Assembly (NCBI RefSeq): GCF_900169065.1
Contig: NZ_FXZB01000027.1
Coordinates: 1 to 46,002, forward strand
DNA from: Brevibacterium aurantiacum
GTDB taxonomy: Bacteria > Actinomycetota > Actinomycetes > Actinomycetales > Brevibacteriaceae
Direction: 5' to 3'
DNA: 46,002 nt
The number at the start of each line of letters is the position of its first letter. Position 1 is the stretch's first letter. The notes beneath the pieces are model-generated. The model was given only the letters and a program-made list of their open reading frames with translations, had not been told where the DNA came from and did not search any database. The position numbers were made by a program, and so were the translations under genes. Below, in pieces: positions 8,186 to 16,197 of the stretch.

Positions 8186-8229
8186 TGTAAATACTGCCCT
8201 TCATTCATACAGTTTGAGCATTATTTACA
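8186..8229. promoter_or_regulatory. Widely spaced inverted repeat upstream of CoA-transferase operon
   Basis: TGTAAATA at 8186-8193 is matched by its exact complement TATTTACA at 8222-8229, about 70-110 bp upstream of the CoA-transferase start, in AT-rich DNA unlike the flanking genes. Spaced identical half-sites like this suit a looping or dimer-of-dimers repressor. No divergent regulator gene is present, so the binding protein is unknown. Confidence 0.35.
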
Positions 8230-8358
8230 CCCGGCATTCGTGTCACGCAATTATTTCGACCGAACGATCGCTTAGCCTCGATCGGCGCCGTAGACTCGAA
8301 CTCGATAGGCATTTGCGCGCACCGGCTCCAATGGCGGACGGTCGAGATGAGGAGAAGC

Positions 8359-9012
8359 ATGAGTGTTCTGTATCTGGTCAGGCATGGCCAGGCATCATTC
8401 GGCACCGATGACTATGACCGACTGTCCGATCTGGGCAAGGAGCAGAGCCGTATCACCGGCGAGCACCTCGGCGCACAGCACGTCGCGCCGGTTCGCATCG
8501 TCCACGGAGAGATGCTGCGCCAGCGACAGACCGCCGAAGGCATCCAGACCGGACTCGGCAGCGCTTTGGAGCCTCAGATCGATTCCGGCTGGAACGAGTA
8601 CCAAGCGTGGGAACTCACCGGGGCCCTGACCAATCCCGACCCTCGTGCGCAGCAGGATTCGAAAGTCTTCCAGGCCGAACTCGAACGCGGAGCTGCCCGC
8701 TGGGCCAGCGGTGAGCACGACGGCGACTATACGGAGACCTTCAAGGAGTTCGCCACCCGCGTCAACACCGCTCTCGATGATGCGTGTGCGGCAATGAGTT
8801 CCGGTGAGTCGACGATCGTCGTCTCCAGCGCCGGGGCCATCGCGTGGACGGCAGCCAGACTGCTCGGCGGCGGCTTCGACCAGTGGATGGCGTTCAACCG
8901 GGTGACCGTCAACACCGGAATCACGCGCATCATCACCGGCCGCAGCGGCACCAGCCTCGTCTCCTTCAACGAGCACGGCCATCAGGTTCCGGAGAAGGTC
9001 ACCTACCGCTAG
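8359..9012 (+). CDS. Histidine phosphatase superfamily protein
   Basis: The 217-aa protein begins with the phosphoglycerate-mutase-type LYLVRHGQASFG motif (His about residue 9 is the phospho-acceptor) and keeps MLRQRQTAEG. At the place of the second catalytic histidine it reads VVSSAGAIAW instead of the usual S-H-G-G. The start at 8359 is used because GGAG lies 4 nt before it; an upstream in-frame ATG at 8347 has no ribosome site. It is transcribed towards the convergent 2HCT transporter, with only 7 bp between the stop codons. Substrate cannot be predicted, and the altered second His may reduce or change activity. Confidence 0.85.
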   Translation: MSVLYLVRHGQASFGTDDYDRLSDLGKEQSRITGEHLGAQHVAPVRIVHGEMLRQRQTAEGIQTGLGSALEPQIDSGWNEYQAWELTGALTNPDPRAQQDSKVFQAELERGAARWASGEHDGDYTETFKEFATRVNTALDDACAAMSSGESTIVVSSAGAIAWTAARLLGGGFDQWMAFNRVTVNTGITRIITGRSGTSLVSFNEHGHQVPEKVTYR

Positions 9013-9019
9013 TCGGTGT

Positions 9020-10372
9020 CTACAGCAGGTACGGAGCCAACGCGGACAAGGCGACGAGGACCAGTCCACCGCCGATGCGTGAGGAGATCGACAGGAACGG
9101 CAGCAGGTTCAACCTCTGTGAGGCCTGAAGGACCGCGAGGTCACCGCTGGAACCGAAGTCGGCCAGTCCCAGTCCCGCCGAGATCGCCGATTCGATCCAG
9201 TACAGCTTGACCAGCCAGCCGACGAAGCCGGCGACGAGAGCGGCGATGACCACGGTCAGCAGCGTCATTGCCATGTATCCGGGGTCCGAGACCAGCGAGA
9301 GAACCTCATCGATATTGATGGCGATCACGCTGATGGCGACGAGGATCGCAGGAATCATCGCATTGGCAACGAAGACGTACCAGAGGTCAACGGACTCCTC
9401 CACGTACTGCGGCATCGGGACGAAGATCTTCGCCAGTGCGCAGATGACGATGAGGAACACGTAGGCGTGGAGCACCGGAAACAGATCGCTGAGCAGGTTC
9501 GACACGGTGAAGAGTGCACCGGCGATGAAGAAGCCCATCGCAGCCAACTTGACGGCCGCGGTCGGCGATTGGAGCTTCTCGGCAGTCGCCTCGGGCAGGC
9601 GGACTCCCTGGGCGAGGACACCCTTGCCGTTGAAGGCCTTGAAGCGGTGCCCATGCCTCTTTCCCGCATTGTTGAGAACAGCGGCAACAATGATGCAGAT
9701 GATGTTGGCAACTGCGACCGCCGGCACCAGTGACGTCAGGTATTCCGCGGCAGATCCACCGCTGTTCTGAGCGATGATCTCTGAGATCGGAATGGCTCCG
9801 GCCGCGACACCGCCGCCCAGCACCGGTCCGGCGACGAAGAAGATCGCATAGCCTGCACCAACGCCGGTGACCTGCCCGATCAGTCCGATGACAGTGAAGC
9901 ACACAGCGATCGTGACGATGATCGGGATGAGAATTCGGGCGCCGGCCTTGATGAGCAGGCTGCGCGGCATCCCGAGGATGCTGCCGGTGATGAGCGCCGC
10001 CACGACGAACTCCCCGAACCCCGAGGTGTCATAGAAGCTGGCCACCAAGCCTTCGATGGAGCCGGGCATCACACCGACGTACTTGAAGATCGCGGGAACG
10101 AGGATGCAGAGAATGACCCCGCCGCCGATCACTTTGAAATAGGGGATGGAGTTTCCCACCCACATCAGGATTCCGCCCAAGGAGATGACCACGGCGAAGG
10201 CCGCCGTCATTCCGGTCCGCTCGGAGGTGAGGCTCACTGCAACGAGGGCGATGATCGCCATCGGAATGAACGCCAGGACCGGCAGCCCCATGATCGTGCG
10301 ATCGAAGGACGTGGCACTCTCCTCCACTTGCTCCGCCGGCGCAGAGTCCTCTTTGACATCTCGACTTGTCAT
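9020..10372 (-). CDS. 2-hydroxycarboxylate transporter (2HCT/CitS-MaeN-CimH family)
   Basis: This 450-aa polytopic protein has about 11-13 hydrophobic segments. It carries the family's two glycine-rich re-entrant regions: FFVAGPVLGGGVAAGAIPISEI near residue 185-205, and AGLGLADFGSSGDLAVL near 415. The length equals that of classical family members, which import citrate, malate, citramalate or other 2-hydroxy acids with Na+ or H+. ATG 10372 gives the usual cytoplasmic N-terminus; the frame extends 44 codons upstream without homology. It is divergent from the CoA-transferase/lyase operon and shares a 155-bp control region containing GCATAC motifs, which suggests co-regulation by the GntR protein at 12.7 kb and import of that pathway's substrate. 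Confidence 0.88.
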   Translation of the reverse strand: MTSRDVKEDSAPAEQVEESATSFDRTIMGLPVLAFIPMAIIALVAVSLTSERTGMTAAFAVVISLGGILMWVGNSIPYFKVIGGGVILCILVPAIFKYVGVMPGSIEGLVASFYDTSGFGEFVVAALITGSILGMPRSLLIKAGARILIPIIVTIAVCFTVIGLIGQVTGVGAGYAIFFVAGPVLGGGVAAGAIPISEIIAQNSGGSAAEYLTSLVPAVAVANIICIIVAAVLNNAGKRHGHRFKAFNGKGVLAQGVRLPEATAEKLQSPTAAVKLAAMGFFIAGALFTVSNLLSDLFPVLHAYVFLIVICALAKIFVPMPQYVEESVDLWYVFVANAMIPAILVAISVIAINIDEVLSLVSDPGYMAMTLLTVVIAALVAGFVGWLVKLYWIESAISAGLGLADFGSSGDLAVLQASQRLNLLPFLSISSRIGGGLVLVALSALAPYLL

Positions 10373-10410
10373 GATTGTTCCGGTCCTACCTGGTAGACAA
10401 ACTTCGTTGA

Positions 10411-10502
10411 TTGCATACAGATCAGTGTATGGTGTTTCTAGAATCGGCTCCATTGCTGGGAACGATTGAAAGCATACCTCAGAATTTCGCATAATTGTAT
10501 GC
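10411..10502. promoter_or_regulatory. GCATAC/GTATGC motifs in divergent promoter (GntR operator candidates)
   Basis: The 155-bp divergent region contains TTGCATACAG at 10411-10420, AGCATACC at 10471-10478 and the inverted pair GCATA-ATTG-TATGC at 10489-10502. The last lies just before the RBS of the CoA-transferase gene. FCD-type GntR regulators bind short palindromes of this kind, and a GntR-FCD gene closes the operon. The assignment is inference from position and symmetry. Confidence 0.5.
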
Positions 10503-10527
10503 AACTTGTTGTTTCAAAGGAGAACCA

Positions 10528-11748
10528 GTGAACGAAGAGACATCGCGTCCCTCAGGTACAGGACCGCTGAGGGGAATCCGAGTTCTTGAGATGGGACAGC
10601 TCATCGCCGGACCGTTCTGCGGACAGCTGCTGGGCGACCTCGGTGCCGAGGTCATCAAGATCGAGGACCCCAAGAACGGTGATCCGATGCGCCAATGGGG
10701 ACAGGCCACCATCAAGGGCTCATCACTGTGGTGGTCCGTCCTGGCCCGCAACAAGAAATCCGTGACCCTCAACCTGCGCACCCCGGAGGGCCAGGAAGCT
10801 GCACGCGCACTGGCCGAGTCTGCCGACATCGTCGTCGAGAACTTCCGCCCGGGCTCGCTCGAGAAATGGGGCCTCAGCCACGAGGAGCTCCAGAAGAACA
10901 ACCCCGGGCTCATCATGCTGCGCGTCTCCGGGTTCGGCCAGTCGGGCCCCTATGCCAAGCAGGCCGGCTACGGCTCCATCGGCGAAGCCATGGGCGGTCT
11001 GCGCTACGTCGTCGGCGACCCGTCCACTCCCCCATCACGGGTCGGGGTGTCGATCGGTGATTCCCTGGCGGCCCTGTTCGGAACCATCGGCGTTCTCGCA
11101 GCACTCCAGGAAAGGCACAACAGCGGTCTCGGCCAGGTGGTGGACTCCGCGATCTACGAATCCGTCCTGGCAATGATGGAGTCCATGGTGCCCGAATGGG
11201 CCGACGACGGAATCCAACGAGAACGCAGCGGTTCGACCCTGCCCAAGATCGCTCCCAGCAACGTCTACCCCACCGCAGATGGACAATGGCTCATCATCGC
11301 CGCCAATCAGGACACGGTCTTCGCACGCTTGGCTGCGGCCATGGGCAATCCCCAACTCGCCGACGATCCTGAGTACTCCACCCATACGGCTCGAGGCGAG
11401 CGCCAGGCGGAACTCGACGAACTGGTCGCCGAATTCTCCTTGCAGTACAAGGCCGATGACCTGGTCGCACTCCTCAACGAGCACTCCGTGCCGGTCGGGA
11501 AGATCTTCCGGGTCGAGGACATGCTCAGCGATCCGCAGTACAAGGCCCGCAGATCTGTCGTCGAGGTCGAGAGCAAGGAATATGGGGCTGTCACGATGCA
11601 GAACGCCTTCCCCCGGCTCAGCCGCACCGACACCGCCGTGCGATGGGTCGGACCAGAGCTCGGCCAAGACACCGACGAGGTGCTCACAGAGGTCGGCTAC
11701 GATCACGATGCACTTACGGATATGAGAGACAAGGGAGTGATCCGCTGA
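10528..11748 (+). CDS. Class III (CaiB/BaiF family) acyl-CoA transferase
   Basis: The 406-aa protein has the family III signatures: LRGIRVLEMGQLIAGPFCGQ at the N-terminus, LGAEVIKIEDP, and the catalytic Asp (Asp178 in VGVSIGDSLAA) preceded by the GYGSIGEAMGGL stretch. Such enzymes move CoA between carboxylic acids through aspartyl-CoA and anhydride intermediates. The start is GTG 10528 with AAAGGAG 5 nt upstream; an earlier ATG at 10495 lies inside the proposed operator. It overlaps the lyase gene by one nucleotide (TGATG). With the lyase and the 2HCT transporter, the likely role is activation of an imported hydroxy-acid, citramalate being the best guess, using succinyl-CoA or acetyl-CoA. Confidence 0.9.
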   Translation: MNEETSRPSGTGPLRGIRVLEMGQLIAGPFCGQLLGDLGAEVIKIEDPKNGDPMRQWGQATIKGSSLWWSVLARNKKSVTLNLRTPEGQEAARALAESADIVVENFRPGSLEKWGLSHEELQKNNPGLIMLRVSGFGQSGPYAKQAGYGSIGEAMGGLRYVVGDPSTPPSRVGVSIGDSLAALFGTIGVLAALQERHNSGLGQVVDSAIYESVLAMMESMVPEWADDGIQRERSGSTLPKIAPSNVYPTADGQWLIIAANQDTVFARLAAAMGNPQLADDPEYSTHTARGERQAELDELVAEFSLQYKADDLVALLNEHSVPVGKIFRVEDMLSDPQYKARRSVVEVESKEYGAVTMQNAFPRLSRTDTAVRWVGPELGQDTDEVLTEVGYDHDALTDMRDKGVIR

Positions 11749-12683
11749 TGTGGAATCTGCCAGAGCGTGCTCGCGTCGTCGAGGTGGGGCTCAGAGATGG
11801 TCTCCAAGCCATCGAGACGCCGTTGTCCACCGATCGTAAGATTGCCATCGTCTCCGAGATGATCGCCGCCGGGTTCAAAGAGATCGAGGTCGCGTCCTTC
11901 GCTCACCCGAAGGTTCTTCCGCAATTGGCCGACGCCGAGGCTGTCCTGGCCGGAATCCCTCGCCCACCTGATGTTCGCTTCCGCGCTCTCGTCCCCAATG
12001 CCAGGGGTGCACTTCGGGCCGCGAAGTGTGAGCTCGATGAGCTGACGTTCGTCGTTCCGGCAGAGGACGGCATGGCGCTGAAGAACCAGGGAACGACGAC
12101 GGACGGTCTGCTGGACCAGTTGGATGAGATCAGAGAGGTCTCAGGAGGGGCGGGACAACGACTCATCGTCGCCGTCGCCTGCGCCTTCTTCTCCCCCTGC
12201 TACGGACCGGTGTCGAAGGATGCGCGCGACAAGGTCGTTCGCAAGGCGATCGAGGTCGGCGCCGATGGCGTCTACCTCGCCACGACGACCGGTGAGGAGA
12301 CTCCGTTGGAGCTCTTCTCCGGCATCAGCGAGACGAAACACGATTTCCCGGACCTGGAAGTCGGGGCGCATCTGCACAACCGCAACGGCTTCGCCCCGGC
12401 GAATGCACTGGCGGCTCTGTCTGCCGGTGCCGACTGGCTCGAATCCTCAGTTGCCGGGCTCGGCGGAGACATGTGGTTCCCCGGCGATCCGAGCGTCCTC
12501 GGCAACATGGCAACCGAGGATCTCATCCATCTGCTGGATGGAATGGGCATCTCCACCGGCATAGACTTGAACCGTGTCAGACATATATCTGAAGGTCTCA
12601 TCGAAGAGACGAAGTTCCCAGTCAGCTCGTTCGTCAGCCGAGGTGGTACTCGTGAGGAACTCGCCAACGCCACGTGGGACTAG
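11748..12683 (+). CDS. HMG-CoA lyase-like enzyme (DRE-TIM family; possible citramalyl-CoA lyase)
   Basis: The 311-aa TIM-barrel protein carries VEVGLRDGLQ (Arg16, Asp17), the metal-binding GAHLHNRNG (His208, His210) and LGNMATED (Asn253) of HMG-CoA lyases. The active-site cysteine of the SVAGLGG-C loop is replaced by Asp241 (SVAGLGGDMWFPGD). The start ATG shares its A with the preceding TGA stop, so the gene is translationally coupled to the CoA-transferase. (R)-citramalyl-CoA lyase, which splits citramalyl-CoA into acetyl-CoA and pyruvate, is known from the HMG-CoA lyase family, and the context of CoA-transferase plus 2-hydroxy-acid transporter fits that better than leucine breakdown. The substrate is inferred, not shown. 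Confidence 0.85.
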   Translation: MWNLPERARVVEVGLRDGLQAIETPLSTDRKIAIVSEMIAAGFKEIEVASFAHPKVLPQLADAEAVLAGIPRPPDVRFRALVPNARGALRAAKCELDELTFVVPAEDGMALKNQGTTTDGLLDQLDEIREVSGGAGQRLIVAVACAFFSPCYGPVSKDARDKVVRKAIEVGADGVYLATTTGEETPLELFSGISETKHDFPDLEVGAHLHNRNGFAPANALAALSAGADWLESSVAGLGGDMWFPGDPSVLGNMATEDLIHLLDGMGISTGIDLNRVRHISEGLIEETKFPVSSFVSRGGTREELANATWD

Positions 12684-12689
12684 TGTCCG

Positions 12690-13391
12690 ATGCCTGTAGA
12701 CGTTGACGCCACACCGCCTCAGTTCGGCGACTCACAGTGGACTGAAGTCAGCTCACGCATCCTCGGCTTGGTGGTCTCTGGGGACCTGCCGCCGGGATCG
12801 TGGATACGCGAGAACGACCTTGCCGGTCGCCTCGGCGTGAGCCGGACGCCCATTCGTGAGGCCTTCCGTGAATTGGTGGGCGTCGGTGTCGTCGAGGTTG
12901 TGCCGAGGCGTGGGACGCGTGTGCGCAGCTATGACGCTGAAGAGATCGAGCAGATCTACCGCTCACGTGCGGTCATCGAACCCTACGTCATGTCCGAAAG
13001 CGTCGGTCGGCTCACCGAGGATGACTTCGCAACTCTGTCCGAGCTGACCGAACAGATGAAGAGCCTGGGGTCGGATCCGAGAACGCGGCACCACATCGCC
13101 TCGGTGAACAACGAATTCCACGCCATCTTCATCCGCAACAGCGCGGCTCAGTCCCTCATTTCGACGACGTCCAACCTCATGATTCCCATCGTCGTGGCGA
13201 CGCTGTTCGCCTCGTACTCGGACAACGATGTGTCGTCGAGCATGAACCATCACGATGAGCTCATCTCTGCGGCCCGAGCAGAAGACAAGGAATGGGTCGC
13301 TGCAGTGAGTAAGGCCCACATCATCAGCGGACTCAACCGGTTCAAGGCCATGCAGATGGAACAGACACCGGGCCAGGATGACTCAGAATAG
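12690..13391 (+). CDS. GntR family (FCD subfamily) transcriptional regulator
   Basis: The 233-aa protein has an N-terminal winged HTH (about residues 15-80: ILGLVVSGDLPPGSWIRENDLA, then GVSRTPIREAFRELVGVGVV and PRRGTRV) and an all-helical FCD ligand-binding domain with metal-site-type residues (NNEFHAIF about 147, and the NHHDELISA stretch). It follows the lyase by 6 bp with no strong Shine-Dalgarno, so it depends on the operon. FCD regulators often sense the organic acid their operon degrades. The palindromic motifs in the 10.4-10.5 kb divergent promoter are its likely targets. Confidence 0.9.
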   Translation: MPVDVDATPPQFGDSQWTEVSSRILGLVVSGDLPPGSWIRENDLAGRLGVSRTPIREAFRELVGVGVVEVVPRRGTRVRSYDAEEIEQIYRSRAVIEPYVMSESVGRLTEDDFATLSELTEQMKSLGSDPRTRHHIASVNNEFHAIFIRNSAAQSLISTTSNLMIPIVVATLFASYSDNDVSSSMNHHDELISAARAEDKEWVAAVSKAHIISGLNRFKAMQMEQTPGQDDSE

Positions 13392-13453
13392 TCGCCGCTC
13401 GCTGCCTTACTGCCCGGCCCGCCCAACCTTGACCTGCGCCTATACTCGCAGGC

Positions 13454-14071
13454 ATGGAGCCTGAGACGAGATCGCCGTACGAGCGGGCCCTCGGCTCCCG
13501 ATTGTCTGAGCTGCATCCGGTGCTGCAACGCTACTTCGCGGCGATTCCTGCGGGCTCGGTCGGGGTCGGCGAAGGCACCTTCCAACGCTTCGGCACCAAG
13601 CACTGGTGGCTGCGACCGGTGCTTGCCTGGGTGGCACGACGTCAGGTGATCGTACCCGGGATGCACCATCAAGTCCCGTTTCGGATCGAGAACCGCACCG
13701 TTGACGGCCAACAGACCGCAGCTCGCACCCTGGAGCTGGAGTCGGGTACCTGGACGATGGTCGACGCGGTCTCACTGTCCGAGTCCGGCCAGGTCGTCGA
13801 TGTGCTGGGCAGCCCGGCCCTGGTCGAAGCCGCCTTCGAAGTCGCGGCGGATAATGGTGGTTTGAGCCTGAACAGCCGTGGCGTCACCGTGCGGTTGGGG
13901 CCAATCCGTTTTCCTGTCCCGAAGGTCATTCGTCCAGTGATCGCCCTAAGCGAGCGCTACGTCGCCGAGGTGGCTCGCCAGTACGTGCGACTCACCGTTG
14001 ACGTCCCCGTCCTGGGCCGAGTGTATGAGTACCACGGTTCGTTCACCTATCGATTTGAAGAGGAAGCCTGA
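13454..14071 (+). CDS. DUF4166 family protein
   Basis: The 205-aa protein matches the pattern of DUF4166: SPYERALGSRLSELHPVLQRYF at the N-terminus, PAGSVGVGEGTFQRFGTKH-type sequence, VPFRIENRT near 75, and a C-terminal YEYHGSFTYRFE strand. The family's function is unknown; some actinobacterial members are fused to, or neighbour, short-chain dehydrogenase-like domains. It has no signal peptide or transmembrane segment. Its 3' end overlaps the convergent hemD-like gene by 25 bp, so both transcripts share antisense ends. Confidence 0.8.
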   Translation: MEPETRSPYERALGSRLSELHPVLQRYFAAIPAGSVGVGEGTFQRFGTKHWWLRPVLAWVARRQVIVPGMHHQVPFRIENRTVDGQQTAARTLELESGTWTMVDAVSLSESGQVVDVLGSPALVEAAFEVAADNGGLSLNSRGVTVRLGPIRFPVPKVIRPVIALSERYVAEVARQYVRLTVDVPVLGRVYEYHGSFTYRFEEEA

Positions 14072-14919
14072 CTCTGCCGCGCAGTGAGTTCGGTGACCAT
14101 AGTGCGCACGAGCGAACCCAGACGGAACCTCTCGGGGATCAACGGCTCGATTCCGTGCTCCAACAGCGGTGCTGCCGTGACGTTGCCGACCACAGCGGAG
14201 AGCACACCGTCCTCGTCGCTGAAAGCTTCGAGGACTTCGGGCAGCAGCCCCTGATCACGAGCGGCGTCCAAGAAGGCAGTGACCCCGGGCGCCGAGGTGA
14301 AGGCCACGGCATCACAACGGCGGTTCGCGACGAGTTCGACGGCGGCCACCACGGCGTCTGGATCCGGTGCGGGACCCCACCGGTAGACCACCAACGAGCT
14401 GACCTCGGCACCGGCTGCGGAGAAGGCTTCGTCCAGACCATCGGCGCCAGCGCCGTGGTGCTGCACCGCGATCCGAAGGCCACGCACTCCCTGTTCGAGC
14501 AGAACCTGCTGGATCTCTGAGTTGGTCTCTGATTCGGCAACCCAGGCCGGTGTCAGGCCGGCGGACTGAATCGCACCGCGGGCCTTGGGACCGCGGGCGA
14601 TGATCTGGGCTCCGGTGAGCATGGCGTGCCACTGTTCGCTGAGCCCTTCGGCCTCGGCGACTTCAGCCCAGCCATTGAAGCCGACGCCGGTTGTGACTAC
14701 AACGATGTCGGGGTGGGTGTCGATGAGTGCACGGGTGCGTGCAACGAGTTCGGGGTCATCGACGTTGGGGATGACCGACAGTGTGGGCGCATGAACGATG
14801 GCCGCACCGTGCCGTTCGAGGGCGGTCGCGAACTGTTCGGCCTTCCGCTGAGCAGTCAGGACCACGCGACATCCGGACAGCTTGCCGTTCAGGTCACTTC
14901 GAGACTCATCCATGGACAT
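14047..14919 (-). CDS. Uroporphyrinogen-III synthase family protein (HemD-like)
   Basis: The 290-aa protein shows the two-lobed HemD pattern: LSGCRVVLTAQRKAEQFATALE near 13-35, APTLSVIPN, DIVVVTTGVGFNGW near 70, IARGPKARGAI near 107, then VVYRWGPAPDPDAVVAAVE and DAVAFTSAPGVTAFLDAA near 205. HemD closes and inverts the D ring of hydroxymethylbilane in heme, siroheme and corrin synthesis. No other tetrapyrrole genes are adjacent. In actinobacteria such orphans may be true HemD or a regulator-related paralogue; this one lacks a C-terminal DNA-binding domain. The second codon choice (MSMDE or MDE) is uncertain. Confidence 0.82.
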   Translation of the reverse strand: MSMDESRSDLNGKLSGCRVVLTAQRKAEQFATALERHGAAIVHAPTLSVIPNVDDPELVARTRALIDTHPDIVVVTTGVGFNGWAEVAEAEGLSEQWHAMLTGAQIIARGPKARGAIQSAGLTPAWVAESETNSEIQQVLLEQGVRGLRIAVQHHGAGADGLDEAFSAAGAEVSSLVVYRWGPAPDPDAVVAAVELVANRRCDAVAFTSAPGVTAFLDAARDQGLLPEVLEAFSDEDGVLSAVVGNVTAAPLLEHGIEPLIPERFRLGSLVRTMVTELTARQSQASSSNR

Positions 14920-14991
14920 ATCCTTGCCGCCGCACGACTGTCAGGGCAACTCGTACATCGCGACGACCACCGCTAACCCCGGCTCACCACC

Positions 14992-15480
14992 TCACCCATG
15001 CATCCGCGCACCCTTCACCACCCGATCGACTGCGTTCTTCGGCCCCCGCAGAGCAATCCCCACCAGGTTGAGATCCTCAGCAGCAACCGATGCCACGGCC
15101 TCACGGTTGGCCGCGTCGTGTCCGGTCGAGAACAGTTCCTGCGTATAGACCGCCAGAGGAATCCCGCGGCCGAGCGCTTTCTCTCGCACCTTCGCCAGAA
15201 GCGCTCCATCGGCTGTCATGACGAGGACTGGCTGGCGCAGCATCGGCAGATAGTCGTTGCCGTCGCCGTCGCGGTAGTTCTCCCCCACCAGCCCCGATTC
15301 GCTCGTGGCAATGCCGCTGGTCAGGAACGCCGTGACGTTGAGTTCCTGCCAGGGAAGCAGGTCATCGCGGAGAACCACGACGACCTTCGTATCGAATCGG
15401 ACCACCTCGGCGCCGGTTGCACCGACCGAATCGGTGGAGCTGCCTGAATCTGTTTCTGCTGTGTTCGTGTTTTCGTGCAT
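14992..15480 (-). CDS. DUF2000 family protein
   Basis: The 162-aa protein (ATG at 15480) has an acidic/Ser-rich 25-residue leader, then the DUF2000 core: FDTKVVVVLRDDLLPWQELNVTAFLTSGIA, LRQPVLVMTADGALLAKVREKAL near 85 and VGIALRGPKNAVDRVVKGARMHG at the end. DUF2000 proteins resemble the Pth2 peptidyl-tRNA hydrolase fold; their role is unknown. The gene is divergent from an AraC regulator only 48 bp away, a pairing commonly seen for this family, so the AraC protein probably controls it. The frame is open far upstream over the AraC gene, but that is a shadow. Confidence 0.82.
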   Translation of the reverse strand: MHENTNTAETDSGSSTDSVGATGAEVVRFDTKVVVVLRDDLLPWQELNVTAFLTSGIATSESGLVGENYRDGDGNDYLPMLRQPVLVMTADGALLAKVREKALGRGIPLAVYTQELFSTGHDAANREAVASVAAEDLNLVGIALRGPKNAVDRVVKGARMHG

Positions 15481-15528
15481 GCTCTCACTCTGACCGGTTT
15501 CCACAGGTGGGTCTTGTACGTTTGTGAC

Positions 15529-16161
15529 ATGGCAGATGTGATCCACGCATGGCACCCGAATGTGCCCCAGGTGCAGGAGGTCCTCCACGCACAGTTCGAG
15601 CATCATGCCTACCCGTCCCACACTCATGATTCGTGGACGGTTCTGCTCGTCGATCAGGGCACCGTCACCTACGATCTGGACCGGCACGAGCACCGGACGA
15701 CGAACTCGACGGTGACGCTGCTGCCGCCGCAGGTGCCCCACGATGGTCGCTCGGCGACTCCTGATGTTCCGTTCCGCAAACGCGTGCTCTACCTCGAACC
15801 CGAATGGCTGTCCCTGAGCGCCGTCGATGCTGCGGCGGAGGCTCCGACGCTCTTCGATCCGAGCGTCACGTCGACTGTCGACCAGATCCATGCCGCACTG
15901 AATGATCCAGCCGATGTCCTCGCCGCCGAGTGCGGGGTCCTTGCCCTGCGCGAGCTCGTGCAGCCGCATCTGAAGTCACCGGTCGACATTGCTTCTGACA
16001 AGCCCTTGGCCCGTCGTCTGCGTCATCTGCTCGATGATCGCCTGGACGAGACCTTCACCATCGCCGAGGCGGCCGCCCAGTCGGGCTTCCACGACCAGTC
16101 CCATCTCACCCGGCACTTCCGCCGGACGTTGGGAACGACACCGGGAGTCTTCGCGGCCTGA
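15529..16161 (+). CDS. AraC family regulator with shortened DNA-binding region
   Basis: The 210-aa protein has an N-terminal cupin sensor (FEHHAYPSHTHDSWTVLLVDQG, about residues 22-45; LLPPQVPHDG near 65). Its C-terminus jumps from what should be the first helix-turn-helix (LARRLRHLLDDRLDETFTIAEAA) directly into the second (SGFHDQSHLTRHFRR, ending GTTPGVFAA). Typical relatives are about 260-280 aa, so about 50 residues between two similar xIAEAA segments seem to be missing in frame. ATG 15529 is preferred over upstream starts that would overlap the divergent DUF2000 gene. The protein may bind DNA with one HTH only, act as a dimer, or be defective. Confidence 0.8.
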   Translation: MADVIHAWHPNVPQVQEVLHAQFEHHAYPSHTHDSWTVLLVDQGTVTYDLDRHEHRTTNSTVTLLPPQVPHDGRSATPDVPFRKRVLYLEPEWLSLSAVDAAAEAPTLFDPSVTSTVDQIHAALNDPADVLAAECGVLALRELVQPHLKSPVDIASDKPLARRLRHLLDDRLDETFTIAEAAAQSGFHDQSHLTRHFRRTLGTTPGVFAA

Positions 16162-16197
16162 AGCTAGGAGCAGACCCACCAGCGAAGTAGAAGTTAT

